Positions 47,081-59,900 of a stretch of DNA of 64,000 nucleotides are shown here, piece by piece. The DNA comes from Entophlyctis helioformis. Its lineage: Eukaryota; Chytridiomycota; Chytridiomycetes; Chytridiales; Chytriomycetaceae. Below the pieces are notes generated by a model, which was not told where the DNA came from, searched no databases, and was given only the letters and a program-made list of their open reading frames with translations. Position 1 is the stretch's first letter, and each line of letters begins with the position of its first letter. Location: contig JAHLKH010000044.1 in NCBI GenBank assembly GCA_025526915.1, forward strand, positions 102,431 to 166,430. Reading direction: 5' to 3'. A program made the translations under genes and the position numbers.

Positions 47081-50000
47081 GGAATGAAGATGCCTGGTTC
47101 TCATGCCATCACCCTTGGTAGAAACGCTCTGATCGGTCGATCTTGAGAGCCCTTGTGAGAGCAAGACGCTGCGTGATGCGAGCACGGCGATGAGTTGTTG
47201 TCTGGGCATTTGGCATCGACTTTACAGGTCAAGGTGGCAGGCACGCTGTGTTTGGGAAGTTTCTCATCAGGCATCTGCGGTCGTCTGGATATGCATATGT
47301 GCGTCTGATGCCATCCATCCATGTCCGGTCTGTGGTGTGGCGTCTCTGGTCCGAGATCGCGGCTGCTGTGACAAACGCTGTCGCCGCGATCAAGTGCGGC
47401 AGGCACGCCGGCTGGCGGCTCGTCATGGTGCTCAGCCGGGCACCGATAAAGTCATCCTTGGCCTTGTCGCACACGATGAGGAGGGCCGTGGGTTCTGTCT
47501 CGTCCAGTTCGTCAAACGGGTACCTGAGCGCTGCAGGAGGGCCAGGTGCGACAGATCGGTCGAACTGCTGTCCGGCTCCGACTCATCCAGTGCCACGAGC
47601 GCTTTGATGGCTTTGCACGCATTGGTATGGGTGTCGATGGCGTTCTGGATCGCACACACTCATTCTCTGGTTGCCCAAAGAAACACAAGAACCCAATCAA
47701 TGGACGTTTACAAGGTCGTTCCATTGTTGGCATCGACCGTGCCTGTGAGCGTGCCTGTGAGCGTGCCTGTGAGCGTGCCTGTGAGCGTGCCTGTGCCGCC
47801 AAACAAGGAAGACAAAGACGGCGTCGAGCGAGCGAGCCAGCATTCCGCGCACCACAGGACGACGGCGCTCAAAACGGGTTGGTATGCTTCATTCCTCCTC
47901 GCCTGCGTGTCGTGCGTCTGGAGCAGATTGCCAGCGTGGTTGCCCATTTGGACAGATCCGCCTGACACGCTCACAATGCCAACGACTGACGCCAATGGCC
48001 ATGCTGCTTGCCTTGTCTCGCGCGGCCTGCTCGCTTTCTGGCCGCTCGCTTTTGTCCAGCTGCGTCTCCAACGAACCCAACTTCGCGGTTTGGGCGATGG
48101 CAGGCCTCTTCTCTGTTGACCGCCGTGCGTGCCATCTTTGACCCGCGACGCACAATGGCGGTACCCGTTGCGATCTCGCCATTGCAGACAGACGCCTGGC
48201 CCCGACAGCTGCCGGTTGCGGTGGAAGGGGCCATCAACCATGCATTGCGCTCTGACCCTGCGCGTGTGGCTTGCCAGCGGACGCGTTCACTGCCCATGGC
48301 GTCCATCCCATCGACAAGAAGCAGCCCCCTATTCGCCACTGCAAGTACTTTCCATTCCAATTCGTGGCTTGTCTTTGCCAGTGATGGCTGGCTGGACTTG
48401 AAGCGTCTGTCGGCTGCATCTCGAGTGGCATCACCCGTCTCGCCGTACGTCATTGATACAAGCTCGAGTCCTTCCTCGCCAGTGACACATCAATTCCGCA
48501 ACAGCCAGCAGCCGCACCATAACATTGCAGCCAGCTTCGACGCAGCAGGCATCGCGTCGTGGAGCGACAGCACATCCCATGGCCACGCTGCTTGAGATCT
48601 GCGAGACAACTCGCTGCTTCTCAGCACGGTCGAGCCGACGTCCGCAGCGCCGGTGCTCTCGTCGGATGTGCATGATGCCAAACTTGCCAGAGCAGAGGCT
48701 GAGCATGCGGCTGCCAAAGTGGCTGCACGAGCAACAGCCGATGCGGCACTCTCAGCGATCGCAGCGCCACGCCAACGCAGCAACAACATATTCCGTTCAC
48801 GCAGCAGCAGCAGCAGCAGCCACCAACCATGCATGCAGGATGCGACGTCTGCACATAGTCAGCAATCAGCCGCCTCTTGCCAAGTGTTCATATGCGTGGT
48901 GTGTGTTTCGGCTGTCTTCGCGGACTGACTGCAGGACGCTCCGAGCCAAGCCCCATGCCACGGACAAGCGCTGGTGTCTTGGCAGTCTTCATTCATCATC
49001 GACAAAGTGCATGACCAAAGACACCGACAAACGGCATGCAGGCGGGCCATGGCTTGTGCTGGACTGTGGCTCGGCAGGTGTCGATCCACGACAAAGACGC
49101 CGATGCGATCTTGCCCTGCTCGCCACAACCAATGGTGCACGCGCGCACTCACGCAGCATCACAGGACAACGGCTTCACAAGCCCAGCAGCGAGGGATCCG
49201 ATGGCGCACAGAGCAGCAGAAGCAACGGCGGCAGCAGCCATCGTCTTTCAGCAGCCGCACTAGCACAACCACCGACCCATGACCACCGACCACCGACCAC
49301 CGACCACAGCCGTCCGCAGCCTGTCCAACATCAAGCGACTTGGTTCGAAACGCACCTGCGGCGGCTCTGGCGGCACTCGCTCGCTGTGCACTCGCTCGCT
49401 GTGCACTCAACCACTGCAGTGCCAGAGCCGCAGCAGCCACCAGAGACACACACCGGCCGCCATGTCGAACCACGTCCAGCCTTGCCACGTTTGCCAGCCA
49501 GACTCGCCCACGCTCTCCCTTCCTGCGGCTGTTCTGTCCGGCTTCTCAACAAGAAGCAACGCTCGTTGGCACTGCCGCGGTGACGGCACATCAGCACTTG
49601 GCAGCATTTGACAGCATCCACTCCCAGCGACTTCCACGCCCTGTTGGTCAGTCGGTCGGTCAGTCAGTCGGTCAGTCCGCCAGGCAGCCAGTCGGCCTGC
49701 CCAACACACGCAAGGTCAGACGCATGACATCCAAGACCGAATGGCACAGGCGGGCATATCCGTCGCACTCGATGCAGCCACACTGGTAAGCAACCTCTTC
49801 TCCGATACCAAACATGCTGGCTTGCTTGATTGCCATGGATCGATCCACACATCCATCCATCCACCTGTCAATCGCTCGCTCACCTTGCCACACAGACAGA
49901 CCTGCAATCCCTGTCAGGTCCTGCTCAGATCCGTCCTTGTCAGCAGACGACACGCCGCAACCATTATCACGCCGACAGATCTCACTCGTGGTGCTGCGCG

Positions 50001-51231
50001 TCGTGCGGCCAAGATCGCCCCTCTGCGGCTGGCCAAGCGTCGAGCGAGTGTGGATCCGCGAGGCAGCCAGCCTTGGCAGCCAATCCCGGCAGCGCAGCAG
50101 CGTGCGAACGGCGACTCCTCGTGCACCGTGCCGCCATCAACAGCCACAACAACCAACCGATGCATGAGTCAGTCTGGCCGTGCACACGATGCGATGGGCG
50201 GCCATTCGAGGCATGCAGGCACTGACCGGCAGGCCAGCAGTGCCGAAAGGTTCAAGCCGACGAGGCGACCACACGCCGCACGCCGCACGCCGCACACATC
50301 CAGGCGAGCATGCAACCACGCTGCATCACCTGGCGCACTGGACGCAGCGGCCTGCCGTGGGCGAGCGTCGCTGCTTCCGTTGATGGGACAACCAGCAGGT
50401 CGCTGCACCAGGAGCCGTGTGACCGTGACTGTCGCCGCCGGCCTTGCGACATCGTTCTCGCTGCGCTGCTCTCGCTGCATCTGCGCCGTTCTCGCTCGTA
50501 TCTTCCCCAGCGTCCGCGTCGTTCTCGCTCGTGTCGTTCTCGCTGTGTCGCCCTCGCTGCATCTGCATCGCTCTTGCTCGTGTCACCCCTCCAGCGTCGG
50601 CGATCCACGCCAGATCATGCACGCGATGCAAAGCAGGCAAGCAAACACGGCAGCCACGGCCATCCGTCCGCCTGCAAAGCATGCAGCCGCCCACTTCCAA
50701 CAACCAGCAGCCGCCCACTTGCAACCACCAACCTATACCACCAACCATCAGCAACGTGATCAACACACGCTGCGTCACCAGCAGCCGACTCGATCGACTC
50801 TCTTCAAACACGGACGGACACACGGACAGACACACGGACAGACACAGCGCCTCGTCTGGCCGTGTGTCTGTGCAGCGTGTTTGTGGGCTTGCAATGCGGG
50901 GGGCTTGCAGGTTGGCCGCAAAGGGACTGCGGCGTGGCGGTGTAGCGGGGTGGTGGCGTGGCGCGGTGGCGAGCGGCGGAGGATGCACCAGACAGCGTCC
51001 AGCCCGTGGCGTGTACTCCTATCGCGAATGCTTGCCTGCACAGCGCTGTTCAGACAGACAAGCATTCACAGTCGGAGTACGCGCTGCTCGCCACCCCACC
51101 GTCCCTTTGCGGCCAACCAGCACACCCCTCGCATTGCTCGCTGCACAGACAAAGTGTGTGAGCCACCCGCGCCTTAAGAGTAGCAGGTGTTTGCGCTGTT
51201 CTCGCCCGTCACCCAAACACATCTGAGCAGC
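47081..51231. other. Unassigned accessory stretch with coding-like fragments and simple repeats
   Basis: About 350 bp belong to the duplicated unit. After 47436 I recognise no gene family. Coding-like fragments on the plus strand (for example LPVAVEGAINHALRSDP near 48200, VHDAKLARAEAEHAAAKVA near 48665, and a possible exon pair around 49741-49790 and 49919 on) use different frames and could be remnants of one or more broken genes. Repeats include about five GTGCCTGTGAGC units at 47739-47800, GGTCAGTC units at 49648-49680, CGACCACCGACCAC units near 49275-49305 and GTTCTCGCTC units at 50450-50585. The long overlapping open frames on both strands are composition artefacts. No RNA gene or transposase was found. 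Confidence 0.4.
47739..47800. repeat. GTGCCTGTGAGC tandem repeat
   Basis: Five near-perfect 12 bp units in tandem. In one frame they would encode PVSV repeats, but no gene model around them is supported. Confidence 0.85.
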
Positions 51232-53147
51232 ATGGCCGTTACTCGTAGCCAGACTCGCGCTGATCGCGCCGCCGCACAGTACCAGCAACAGCCTGACCAA
51301 GCCAGCCGCATCCAAACCAGGTCGATGACTGCGGCCGCTTCTCGTCGCCCAGGCACGACCAAGGCCGCCGCTGCCAAGAACGCCGTTTCCAAGAAGAGCG
51401 CTGCCAAGGCTGTGCCGCGCCGTCATGTAAGTTGACCCACACACACTGTACTCTTTCTGGCTGCCACTTTCGGCGTTCGGGGGTGTGTCTGCCGCGGTCG
51501 ACCGCGGACCTTGCTTGCTCTGACACGCGCATCTTGATCTGTCCATCTTCTGCTTTGCATGCCCACAAGACCACCGCTACTGCCGCTATCAATGCCGCCA
51601 CCACTGCCGCCGCTACAAACGCCACGAAGGTCTCAAAGGCCAAGACCACGAAGACCACGAAGGCCAAGACGACGCCAAAGACACCGACAAAGAGGCGCCA
51701 CGAGGAGGATCCAGACGAGCCACGCAAGCGCACGCGGAAGGATACGGCCGTGGAACCTACCTCGCTCCCGTCATTGTTCTGAACCCCGTTGTGCCCATTG
51801 CGCCGACTGAAAACGACGACGTCCTTGCCCTGGACCCATCTCGCGCATCGCGCCGGTTGCCACCACCACAACCGCCGACATTGCGCTTGAACCCGCCGAC
51901 CGGACCCGTAACGCCGACGTCGAAGTCTTTGAGCACCCCCTGTGCGACATGGCCAAGGCAGCCGGCATCCCGCCAGTGAAGCCGCTGGCCTCTCTACTGC
52001 GCAGCTCGTTTGACCCCCGCAAGGCGTGCGACGCGAATGACCATGGCAGGATCCTGGCTCTGCACGCTGCTGCAGTGCACTTGGAAGAGCAAGATCCGTC
52101 GCTCGAGCGCCCTCCCAGCCGACTTTGGCGAGGTCGAAACCAAGGTACTCCGAGGATTGTGCAACCGTGACCTCAACGACGCTGTTGACCGCAGAACTCG
52201 CGGATTCGGCCCCGAACATGAATGTGAACTGGGGGAGTGCCTTGCGTACATCGCCTCCCTCGGCATCCTCTTCAAGATCGAGCTGCTGTGCATCGACGTT
52301 GCACTCACCGTCTTCAAGAATGCGTACAACTGTCGGCCTGGCCCCACGTTCTTTGATGCGGTGCTGATCCTCCATGCCGTTTGCGTCGTCATGGGCGATG
52401 GCATCTACGATGAGCATGCAACCATGGAGCATGTCCACCACATGCCTCCAATTGTCTTCATCTCGCATGCCATTGATGCAGAGGACATGCCCATTTACTA
52501 CGCGCAGCAGCTGGCAGCTCAAGTCAAGCCGTTCCTTGGTGCTCATACCGGCCATGTCCAAAAGTCGCTTTGCCAGAAGCAGCTCCAGCTTCTACTCGAT
52601 GGCAGGTTCTCGCAGAACATGACGACCGCATTCGCAAGTTGCAAGCTCAGGTGGTGCGGTGGAGCATCAACAGCGAGGACGCCACGCCCGAGAAGTTCCA
52701 GGAGCACATCATCAAGTGCGGAGTGGCCAGCCAGCTCTATATCGCGGCCGCTCATCTTTATCTACGTCACGGACGGGCAGTCGTGTTGCAGGCAGCGATT
52801 GAGCTGGTGTTCCATCCCGAATGTCGCAAGCACCGTGAACGAGGTTCTGCTCACTGTCGTCTCTCTGGCTGTCATATTGACTCCCTGTCCGGCCTCGAGT
52901 TGACCAACATGATGTGATGAAGGCCCGTGCGCACCTCAAGAAGTTTGTTCAGGTACCACGCGCTTGATCCGAGATTGGCTTTGACGGCTGTATATGTTTG
53001 CACGGTCTTGATTGGGATGATATGCTGATCGAATGTGTACATGACTCTGACATGCCAACAGCATAACGACATTTTCCGTTTCTCGCGCGAGACCAACGAC
53101 CAGACCGCGATGGCCGACTTTTACAAGAACGGCTTCCAGTTCAAGTG
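51232..53147 (+). CDS. Hypothetical Lys/Ala-rich nuclear-type protein, frameshifted
   Basis: I do not recognise this protein. Exon 1 (51232-51426) encodes a basic N-terminus (MAVTRSQTRADRAAAQYQQQ) and exon 2 (51570 on) an Ala/Thr/Lys stretch with TKVSKAKTTKTTKAKTTP and KRRHEEDPDEPRKRTRK, resembling linker-histone tails and nuclear localisation signals. Downstream coding-like segments continue in other frames: PVIVLNPVVPIAPTENDDV, DIALEPADRTRNADVEVFE, KPLASLLRSSFDPRKACDAN, LRGLCNRDLNDAVDRRTRGF, SLGILFKIELLCIDVALTVF and IRKLQAQVVRWSINSEDATP. A final intron (52956-53061) joins ARAHLKKFVQ to HNDIFRFSRETNDQTAMADF, with the stop at 53145-53147. At least four frame changes without splice sites interrupt it. 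Either it is a decaying gene or the sequence has indels. Similar frame damage affects its neighbours. Confidence 0.45.
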
Positions 53148-53640
53148 ACTGCGCTGACCGGCTCGCACAAAACACCAAGAAACTCCAAGAACCCCGACAA
53201 AAACAAGAAACTCCAACAAACCCCAAGAAAAACAGCAAAAAGAATGACCGCGCCAAGGCTGCTCAGTCTCCCTCGACCCCGACCATCCACTGACCACTCG
53301 ACCCCGACCATCCACCCATCACTCGACCCCGACAGACGCGTCCATTGACAGTGGCAACCAACCCGTGTGAATCGTCCTCACCAGACGAGCAGGGTTGCCT
53401 CTCAGCAGCACAGTTGCGATTCGCTCGAACGTTTCGCCCTGGGCCAACAAACGCTGATACTGTCGGTGTGTCCCATCTTGCAATGAATGGTGCCATTGCA
53501 AGCACACAGCAATGTTTTCAAAAGTTCAGAGTCTGGCAGTTGAGCCAAGTTGGATACAGGCTGTCGCCAAGCACGCTGTCAAAGTGGGCCAAAGTGGGCC
53601 ATGATGAGAGTTGCAGAGCGAGGGCTGGTAGTCATGAGGT
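53148..53640. other. Intergenic stretch with short tandem repeats
   Basis: This holds imperfect AACTCCAAGAACCCC-type units (53175-53235) and CTCGACCCCGACCATCCAC units (53270-53330). No gene is recognised. Confidence 0.5.
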
Positions 53641-54800
53641 TTCATTCGTCGAGTCAAGCGCCAATAAAGACCTGAACCGTAATCAAGAACCCAACGACCG
53701 TGGATACGGGCCATCGACAGTCTGCTGCCCAGGCGGATCGCGCGACCTGTGGAGGGTTCAAGCGTCCGGATGCCGCAGGTACATCTGCGTCCAGAATCGG
53801 CACGAATCCAAGATCCATGGACTGGAGGCCACCTGCCACATCCAGATCTGCTGCGGCGACGGCGCATCTTGCGAGCTGCGGTTCGCTCATTCCAAAACCT
53901 TGGTGGAGGGTTGTCCTGCCGAGCAAACAACGGTCGGAGCTTCTTGATGTTGACCACTCGATACGGCCTACCCTCCAGGGGTTGCCGATCGTCTCCCAGA
54001 GGTTGGACGACGTAGTTGGAATGAGAGCCACCCTCGAAAACCACACATGCGCGTCACCAGGTATCTTGGAACTTGCTGTGTTGGCCCGGTCGGCCCTGGA
54101 CGTCGGCCCAGACTCGGACAAAGTCGCCTAAGCTGAACGTCCCGTCCTTCCTTCCAGCCGTTATCCTCTCGTGTGCCACACTCCTGTGGCTGGTCCATGA
54201 TGTGTTTGGCAGCCATGACCCGTGCGAGGTGTCGTGTGCACAGCATGTGCAACCAGTGCTTGAACGCGTCCTCCTTGATTGTCGGTTGCATGTCCGCCCC
54301 GTCCCGGTGGGCCAGCGCCGGCGGCTGGAAGCTGTGCATGAGGAAGAACGGGGTGAACCTGGTGGTTGCATGTGGGGAGCAGTTGTATGCGTAGACAGGG
54401 ATCGCGTCGGTAGCTCCCACGCGGGGGTAGTCGTCCTGCGTGCATATATGCCGAGTCCGTCCTTGAGGTACTTTGCGATTCGCTCTGTCCGTGCGGGCCT
54501 GGTGCTGGTACGCAGTCGTGAATCGCTGGTCGATCTGCAGCCTTCTTGCTAGCCTGGCAGGTGACGTTGGGACGTGAACTCTCGGCTTTCATCCGTAACC
54601 TGGACCTTCATCGGTACGAACTGGGTGACGACGCCATAGCAGAGCGCCTGGCAGAACGTCGTCGCCGAGTTGTCCGTGATAGGCTTGCAATCCTCCATTT
54701 GGTGAGGTGGCATGCATCGATCGACGCGTGTCTGTTGCCCTTGAGAGAGATGTGGGGCGGCGTGGTTGGGGAGCCAATGGCTGTTGCGGCCGAGTCAGTT
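53640..54800 (-). mobile_element. Ty3/gypsy-type retrotransposon integrase relic
   Basis: Read on the minus strand, the stretch carries an ordered but frameshifted retroviral-type integrase. The core has FCQALCYGVVTQFVPMKV and VTDESREFTS (with a catalytic-type Asp), then LQIDQRFTTAYQHQARTDRA, matching the LGIxQRFTTAYHPQTDGQTER block. IPVYAYNCSPHATTRFTPFF and LARVMAAKHIMDQPQECGT follow, and the end has YRVVNIKKLRPLF, typical of the C-terminal domain. Frames change between blocks and a stop follows the EFTS motif, so the element is dead. No reverse transcriptase, RNase H, capsid or paired LTRs could be recognised beside it. Insertion between the GPCR copies suggests the region tolerates mobile DNA. 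Confidence 0.75.
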
Positions 54801-56340
54801 AAAGGCAGGGTCGGGTCGGGTGTCCGATGCCAAGCGAACACCTACGCCGGCAGGGTAAGAGCCTAACCAGAATGCGCAGCATAACGCAGACAGATCGGGT
54901 GGCAGGCTGTCAGCACTGGCTGGCACACGGCCACCTGCTCGACAATGAGGCTCACCTGATCGAGTGCTGACGAGGTCGGACGAGGTCGGGCCGGATGTCC
55001 GGTGCCAAGGGAAGGTCCGATCGCTGAGCAGCCTGATCGGTACGGCTGCCAAACCGGTCTTGACACTCCACTTCGACAGCGACCGAGCCATTGTCCACAG
55101 ACGGAATGGCTGCCTGCGTCACCAGGGCATGCCGTTCCGAAAAGGGACGATCTCGCGTCAGCATGGCTGCGTCGCGAGTCAGGACAGGCTGGGACAGGCC
55201 GGGTAACCACCGCCACTGGGGCCAGGTCGATTGTCGCAAAGGTCGTGTCGAATGCATGGCTGGGTTGTGTCGTCCTCTCCCACGCGGTCTCGTCTTGGCC
55301 GCGTGTGTCTTGGCTGGTTGAACGCGCGGCTGGCCACAGATCGATGACGCACACGATGAGCGCAGCCGGTCTGGATCTGGATGCGTGTGCGGGTTCGGCG
55401 GCGGCGGCGAGAGTGTGCGTGCAGAGGTCCGTCGGTCTCCGGCGGTAGGGGTGCTGGACGTATGCCGACGGTGACGATGGAGCAGCGCCGGCCGTGTGCT
55501 GTTGCTGGCTGTCTGCGGCCTGCTGCGTCAGTCGGTCTTGCGGGTCCAGCCGGCCGCATCTTGGCGTCGTGCGGCCGGTCTGTGCTGCAGCTGCTTGCGG
55601 AGCACTGCGTTGCGGCGGGTCTGCTGCGAGTCGCACGTTGCCGTTCACGCTGCTCTGGGGGGGCGGGGCGGGGCGGAGCGGAGCGGGTGCCGGCAGCAGT
55701 CGCACGGGCCCTTCATGGCCGTGTCGTCGGTGCCGTGTTGGGCTGCCTGCTGTCGAGCTTGGTGGGGCGGAAGTCGCTTGCATCGAATGGCGGGAAACGC
55801 GAGCGCATTCTCGTTTGGCCGTGATCGTTGGCTGGCCTGGCCGTGCCGTGGTCGCATTGCTCAGCATGCGTGGGGTCCAGCTGAAGCCGACGCCATTGGC
55901 TGGGCGGCCCATGTCCGCGGTCTCGCTTCGGTTCGACGAGTTTGGCGCCTGCGTCTCGCGTCTCGCTGGCGTCTCCTTCATCTCGAAGACGTCCTTGTTC
56001 TGTCGCTCCGCGATCGCGAGGATCATCGTGGTAGCCATGCCTGCCACGCGGTTGTAGCTGCGAGCGACGTCTGTGTCCTTGATGTTTTCAGCGTGTCTTT
56101 AAGCGTGTCTTTAAGCGGCACTCTGGGGTCTTGAGGCCGATTCAGGTCTGCACGAGGGCGGCACAGCGGCATGTGTGGCTCTGAGGCTCATCTCGCCGTG
56201 CGTGTTGGCTTTCCAGATTGCATGCAGCTGACTCGAGGCACGTCGTACAAGGGCAACACTGACAGATGAGTCAGTAAAACGTCATTGAGCTGCACTGCCC
56301 AGTCATCTCCTCAACACCACTTGAACGCTCCCCTCAGATC
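54801..56340. other. Unassigned stretch upstream of the integrase relic, possibly more element remnants
   Basis: Long open frames occur here mainly on the minus strand (for example 56047-54863 and 55559-55179), rich in Arg, Pro and Ala, without recognised protease, reverse transcriptase or capsid motifs. A fragment with AERQNKDVFEMKETPARRET near 55990 could be gag-like, but nothing proves it. A G-rich patch (GGGGGGGCGGGGCGGGGCGG) lies at about 55659-55680. Tandem TTTAAGCGTGTC units occur at 56098-56118. Confidence 0.35.
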
Positions 56341-56850
56341 ATGGCAACAACCGCACCACCAACGACCGACGAGGCTGCCGCCATTTGGTCCACGAAAGCG
56401 CAGGTGCTCGACCGCAACTGGCAGGACTGGCTGGCTGCACACACGACGTTTCTGTTTCCGCTGCACCACTGCGAGGGCACGTTCTCGCTGACACCCACGG
56501 AGCTCGTGTTCACGGGCTTCCACAAGCGCGACCCCAAGGACCCGCAGCCAGGAAACGATGGTGGTGAGGCGGCCAGGGTCGTGATCCGCATCAGCAAGGC
56601 AGACATTGTCGACGTTGTGCATGGCTTCGACGAGGCCTTCTCCGTCTGGCAAGAGCGCACGCTTGGCCTCTCTTACAAGCCGCTCATCGTGCGCTTCCGC
56701 CGTCCTGCCGGCTCGACTGGCTCGGCCGACCCGACGGATGGCGAGGGAGTCGACGCCATCTACTTTGGGCTGAACGTCGATCCAATCAAGAAGCGCTGGG
56801 GTGACAATGCTCTCTTCAAGGCCAAGCTCGACGACTGGCTCAAGGCATGA
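56341..56850 (+). CDS. Hypothetical intronless protein, possibly PH/GRAM-like
   Basis: This is a clean 169-residue single-exon frame from MATTAPPTTDEAAA to DDWLKA. It reads as a soluble mixed alpha/beta protein: FPLHHCEGTFSLTPTELVFT, VVIRISKADIVDVVHGFDE, RTLGLSYKPLIVRFRRP and DAIYFGLNVDPIKKRWGDNA. The pattern of strands ending with a helix (NALFKAKLDDWLKA) recalls PH or GRAM folds, but I cannot name a family. Codon use and an even G/C third-position bias match the housekeeping genes, and the frame is unbroken, unlike its neighbours. It lies 82 bp upstream of the second GPCR copy on the same strand. No partner or regulation is apparent. Confidence 0.75.
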   Translation: MATTAPPTTDEAAAIWSTKAQVLDRNWQDWLAAHTTFLFPLHHCEGTFSLTPTELVFTGFHKRDPKDPQPGNDGGEAARVVIRISKADIVDVVHGFDEAFSVWQERTLGLSYKPLIVRFRRPAGSTGSADPTDGEGVDAIYFGLNVDPIKKRWGDNALFKAKLDDWLKA

Positions 56851-56932
56851 CAACACGGGCGAGAGGCCGCTTGGCCGTCGAGATCTACATTTGCAACAGT
56901 CAATGAAATCTTGCCACACTTCACCCTTCAAC

Positions 56933-59900
56933 ATGCTTTCGCCGCGACAGCTTGTCCGGCTGTTGCCGCTGCTGCTTCTGCAGGCACTGCTCCTTGTGTG
57001 TGCCTTTATGCCTCCTGCTTCACTGGCTTGTTGCCGAGTGCCTGCATGCATGCAGCTGACAATGGCTGCGAACCATGACATCCTCCTCTCTTGGACACAT
57101 ACCGCCTGCGACTCACCTCAAGCCCGGCCCGTCTGCGTTTCGTGTGCTGGACGAGAACCAGCCGCCCACAAACACAACCATCGTTCTGGTATAACGATGC
57201 AAAGTATAGTTTGACACACAGGTGTCGCCTCTTGGGAGCGCCACGTACCGCATCACGGTCTACAGCCTGCAGATATGGCTCCAGTATCTCGCCAACACAA
57301 CCGACCTGCTGCCTGGCGCGACCGTCCAGCTTGTCGCCAATCCATACAAAGGTCGGTGAATTCATGAGCGGCACGTCGTTCATGCATGCTGGCTGTTGTG
57401 TCTCGACTGACCCAGTAGACTGACGCGTGTGATACTGACGCGTTGGTGCTGACATGGCGTCGCGTGGTGATGAACACCGCGTTCGCGTGTTCCTTTCATG
57501 CAGACACATTGCAGAGCCATCATCACGACGCTTCAGCTGCTGGACAGAGGTGCCATTGGCATTATCGGCTCAGGTTTAGCAGTGCGACAAAGTTGGTGAG
57601 TGTCTGGCTCCAGTGAGCTTGATTGCGTGTGTGTGTGTGACTGCCGTGTGTGCATGCGTCATGCTCAACAAGTGCTGTCCATCCGTGGCAGACCACCTTG
57701 TTGACGAGGCAAAGCGTGTGCCCCAGTGCGACGGTGCCTCGACCAACCCAGACTTGTCCGACAACACCAATACCCGTTCTTCTTCCGCACAATCCCCAGC
57801 GACAACCTTCCAAACAGTAGCCATTCGAGACTTTGTGCTGAGTATGGGTTGGCGTCGTGTCGCCATCATCAGCCAGACCGACGCATACGGCACCGGCATC
57901 CTCAAGGCATTCCAAGACGCAGTGGCTGGATCGCCTCTCAAGATCATATCGGTGCAGAATGCCGTGTCGCAGTTGGCATCATCCCAGACGGATCGTACAA
58001 TGCGTCCAGCTGGGAAGCCTACCTGGACAACATCCGTGACTCCAACGTGTTTGTTGTTCTCGTGTTTGCCATTGCGCAGCAAGTCGAGGGTCTTTTCGAA
58101 GCCGCCGCGAAGCGTGGCATGATGTCGTCCAAGTATGTCTGGATCGGATCGGATGGCATGCAGTCCATTCGGTTCAGCAGCCGCGTACCGGGATTCATGA
58201 TTACACTTCCAGTTGAGGAATGGCCCAGCCTATGACTTTGTCATAAGCAAGCAAGCGTTGCGCGAGATCAGCATGACAGTGGCATCCTTCTTTACCAGCA
58301 TGCAGCATGCATGGAGCTGCTCCTTCGGGCTTTGATCGGTTCTTGAGGACAACTCCTGGCACGAGTATCACGGATCTGGCTGCTGGTCGTCTCAACAGGC
58401 TGTTCCCGAATCCAGCAATCCTGTTCAACTTTCCTGACGTGTTCACACCGACTGGCAAGGTCAATCTGGATCCATTGACGGGCGATCCCACATCGTCATA
58501 CAACATCTTCAGCATCCAGGGCGACCAGAAGCAGTTTGTGCCAGTTGCCCAGTGGGATGCACAGACGCGCCAAGTGACCATCACTCGCACCATCCTGTAC
58601 GGCACTGACGGTATGCTTGCCGCCGTGGACTGTTGTTTGCAATGGCGTGTGTCGAGTAGCGCTTTGTGGCATGCACTCACAGACATGATGGAACGACGAT
58701 CCAGAGTCGACTGTCACGCCAGCAGACGACATTGTGGTGGCCGACTACACGGCCATCGTCCGTCTCCGCGGCGGTCTTGGTGCATCGGCCATCGCGCTCA
58801 ACCTGATCGCCATGCTGCTGATCACTGCCACGGCCGCCTTCTTTGCACTGCATCGACACAACCCCATCATCCGCAAATCGTCCATTCCAAACATGCACAT
58901 GATGCTTGTTGGTCTGCTGCTGCCATGCTTTGACGTGTTCACGATGGTTGGGGTAAGCGATGCTTGTCAAGCCTTTGTCGCCTGTCTGTCGCCTGTCGTC
59001 GTGTCGTCGTGATGCTCTGACCCACACATCCACCGATCCATCCACCGATCCATCCACCGTCCATCTGCTGCCAGACACCAACAGCCATGCATTGCATCGC
59101 AGACATCTGGCTGATCGGGCTCGGCTTCGTGGTTGTGCTGAGTGCGCTGGCAACCAAGCTGCTCCGCCTGTACCGCGTCTTCAACGGCATCCAGATCACA
59201 GCCAGCCTCAGAAAGGGACTGTCCAACATAGACCTGCTCGAGCAGACGACCCTCTCGATCCTGGTTGCCGTCGCCATCCTGCTCGTGTGGACACTGGTCG
59301 ATCCGCCCAAGCCAACGCTCATGCGCGTCAGCTCGCTGTCATACTACTACACGTGCTCATCGACAAGCACGGCGTTCAGATGGCCATGAACGGCGGACTG
59401 ACGGCATGGATCGCACTGCTGCTTCTGATGTGCACGATGCTCGCCTTTGCCACGCAGCATGTGCGTGCCGACTTCAACGAAGCCAAGATGGTCGGTCTGT
59501 GCGTGTACAGCCAGGTCGTCATTGGCATCGTCGTCATCCCGCTGCTGAGCACCAGTGCAGGCACGCTGAGTGTCGGCGCGCTGTTCACGATCAAGCAGAC
59601 GGCGATCCTGGTTGTCGTGCTCACCACGCTCGCAGCCGTGCATGGATCCAAGATCAACGCCGTGCTCGAGGCAGACAGCAAGAGCAGGTCGCCGGTATCC
59701 CTGCCACGGTCACGGCCACGGCCGCAGCCGCTTCCGTCTGCAGAGACAACGGACATTCTGCCAGTCAGACGCGCATATCCATCCAGGCATCCAACGATGG
59801 CCAACTCGCACGCTCACCGAGTGACAGACAAGGACGACTCTGACGACCTGTCGGACACGGACGAGTCCAGCTCAGAGTCGCAAGCGTGTGGATCCGATCC

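Larger units (their letters stand above)
43417..47435 (+). repeat. Direct duplication unit, left copy
   Basis: From the GPCR start codon to CATGGTGCTCAG at 47435 this sequence is nearly identical to 56933-60909, including introns and about 350 bp past the stop. Flanks do not match. The differences are scattered substitutions and many 1-4 nt indels. Confidence 0.9.

Noticed and set aside
47739..47800. Tandem repeat as a CRISPR array
   Set aside because: The 12 bp units are contiguous with no spacers, and the genome is eukaryotic.
48525..49583. Plus-strand frame of 352 residues in the accessory region
   Set aside because: No domain, odd composition, and overlap with several equally long frames on both strands. 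Not supported as a gene.
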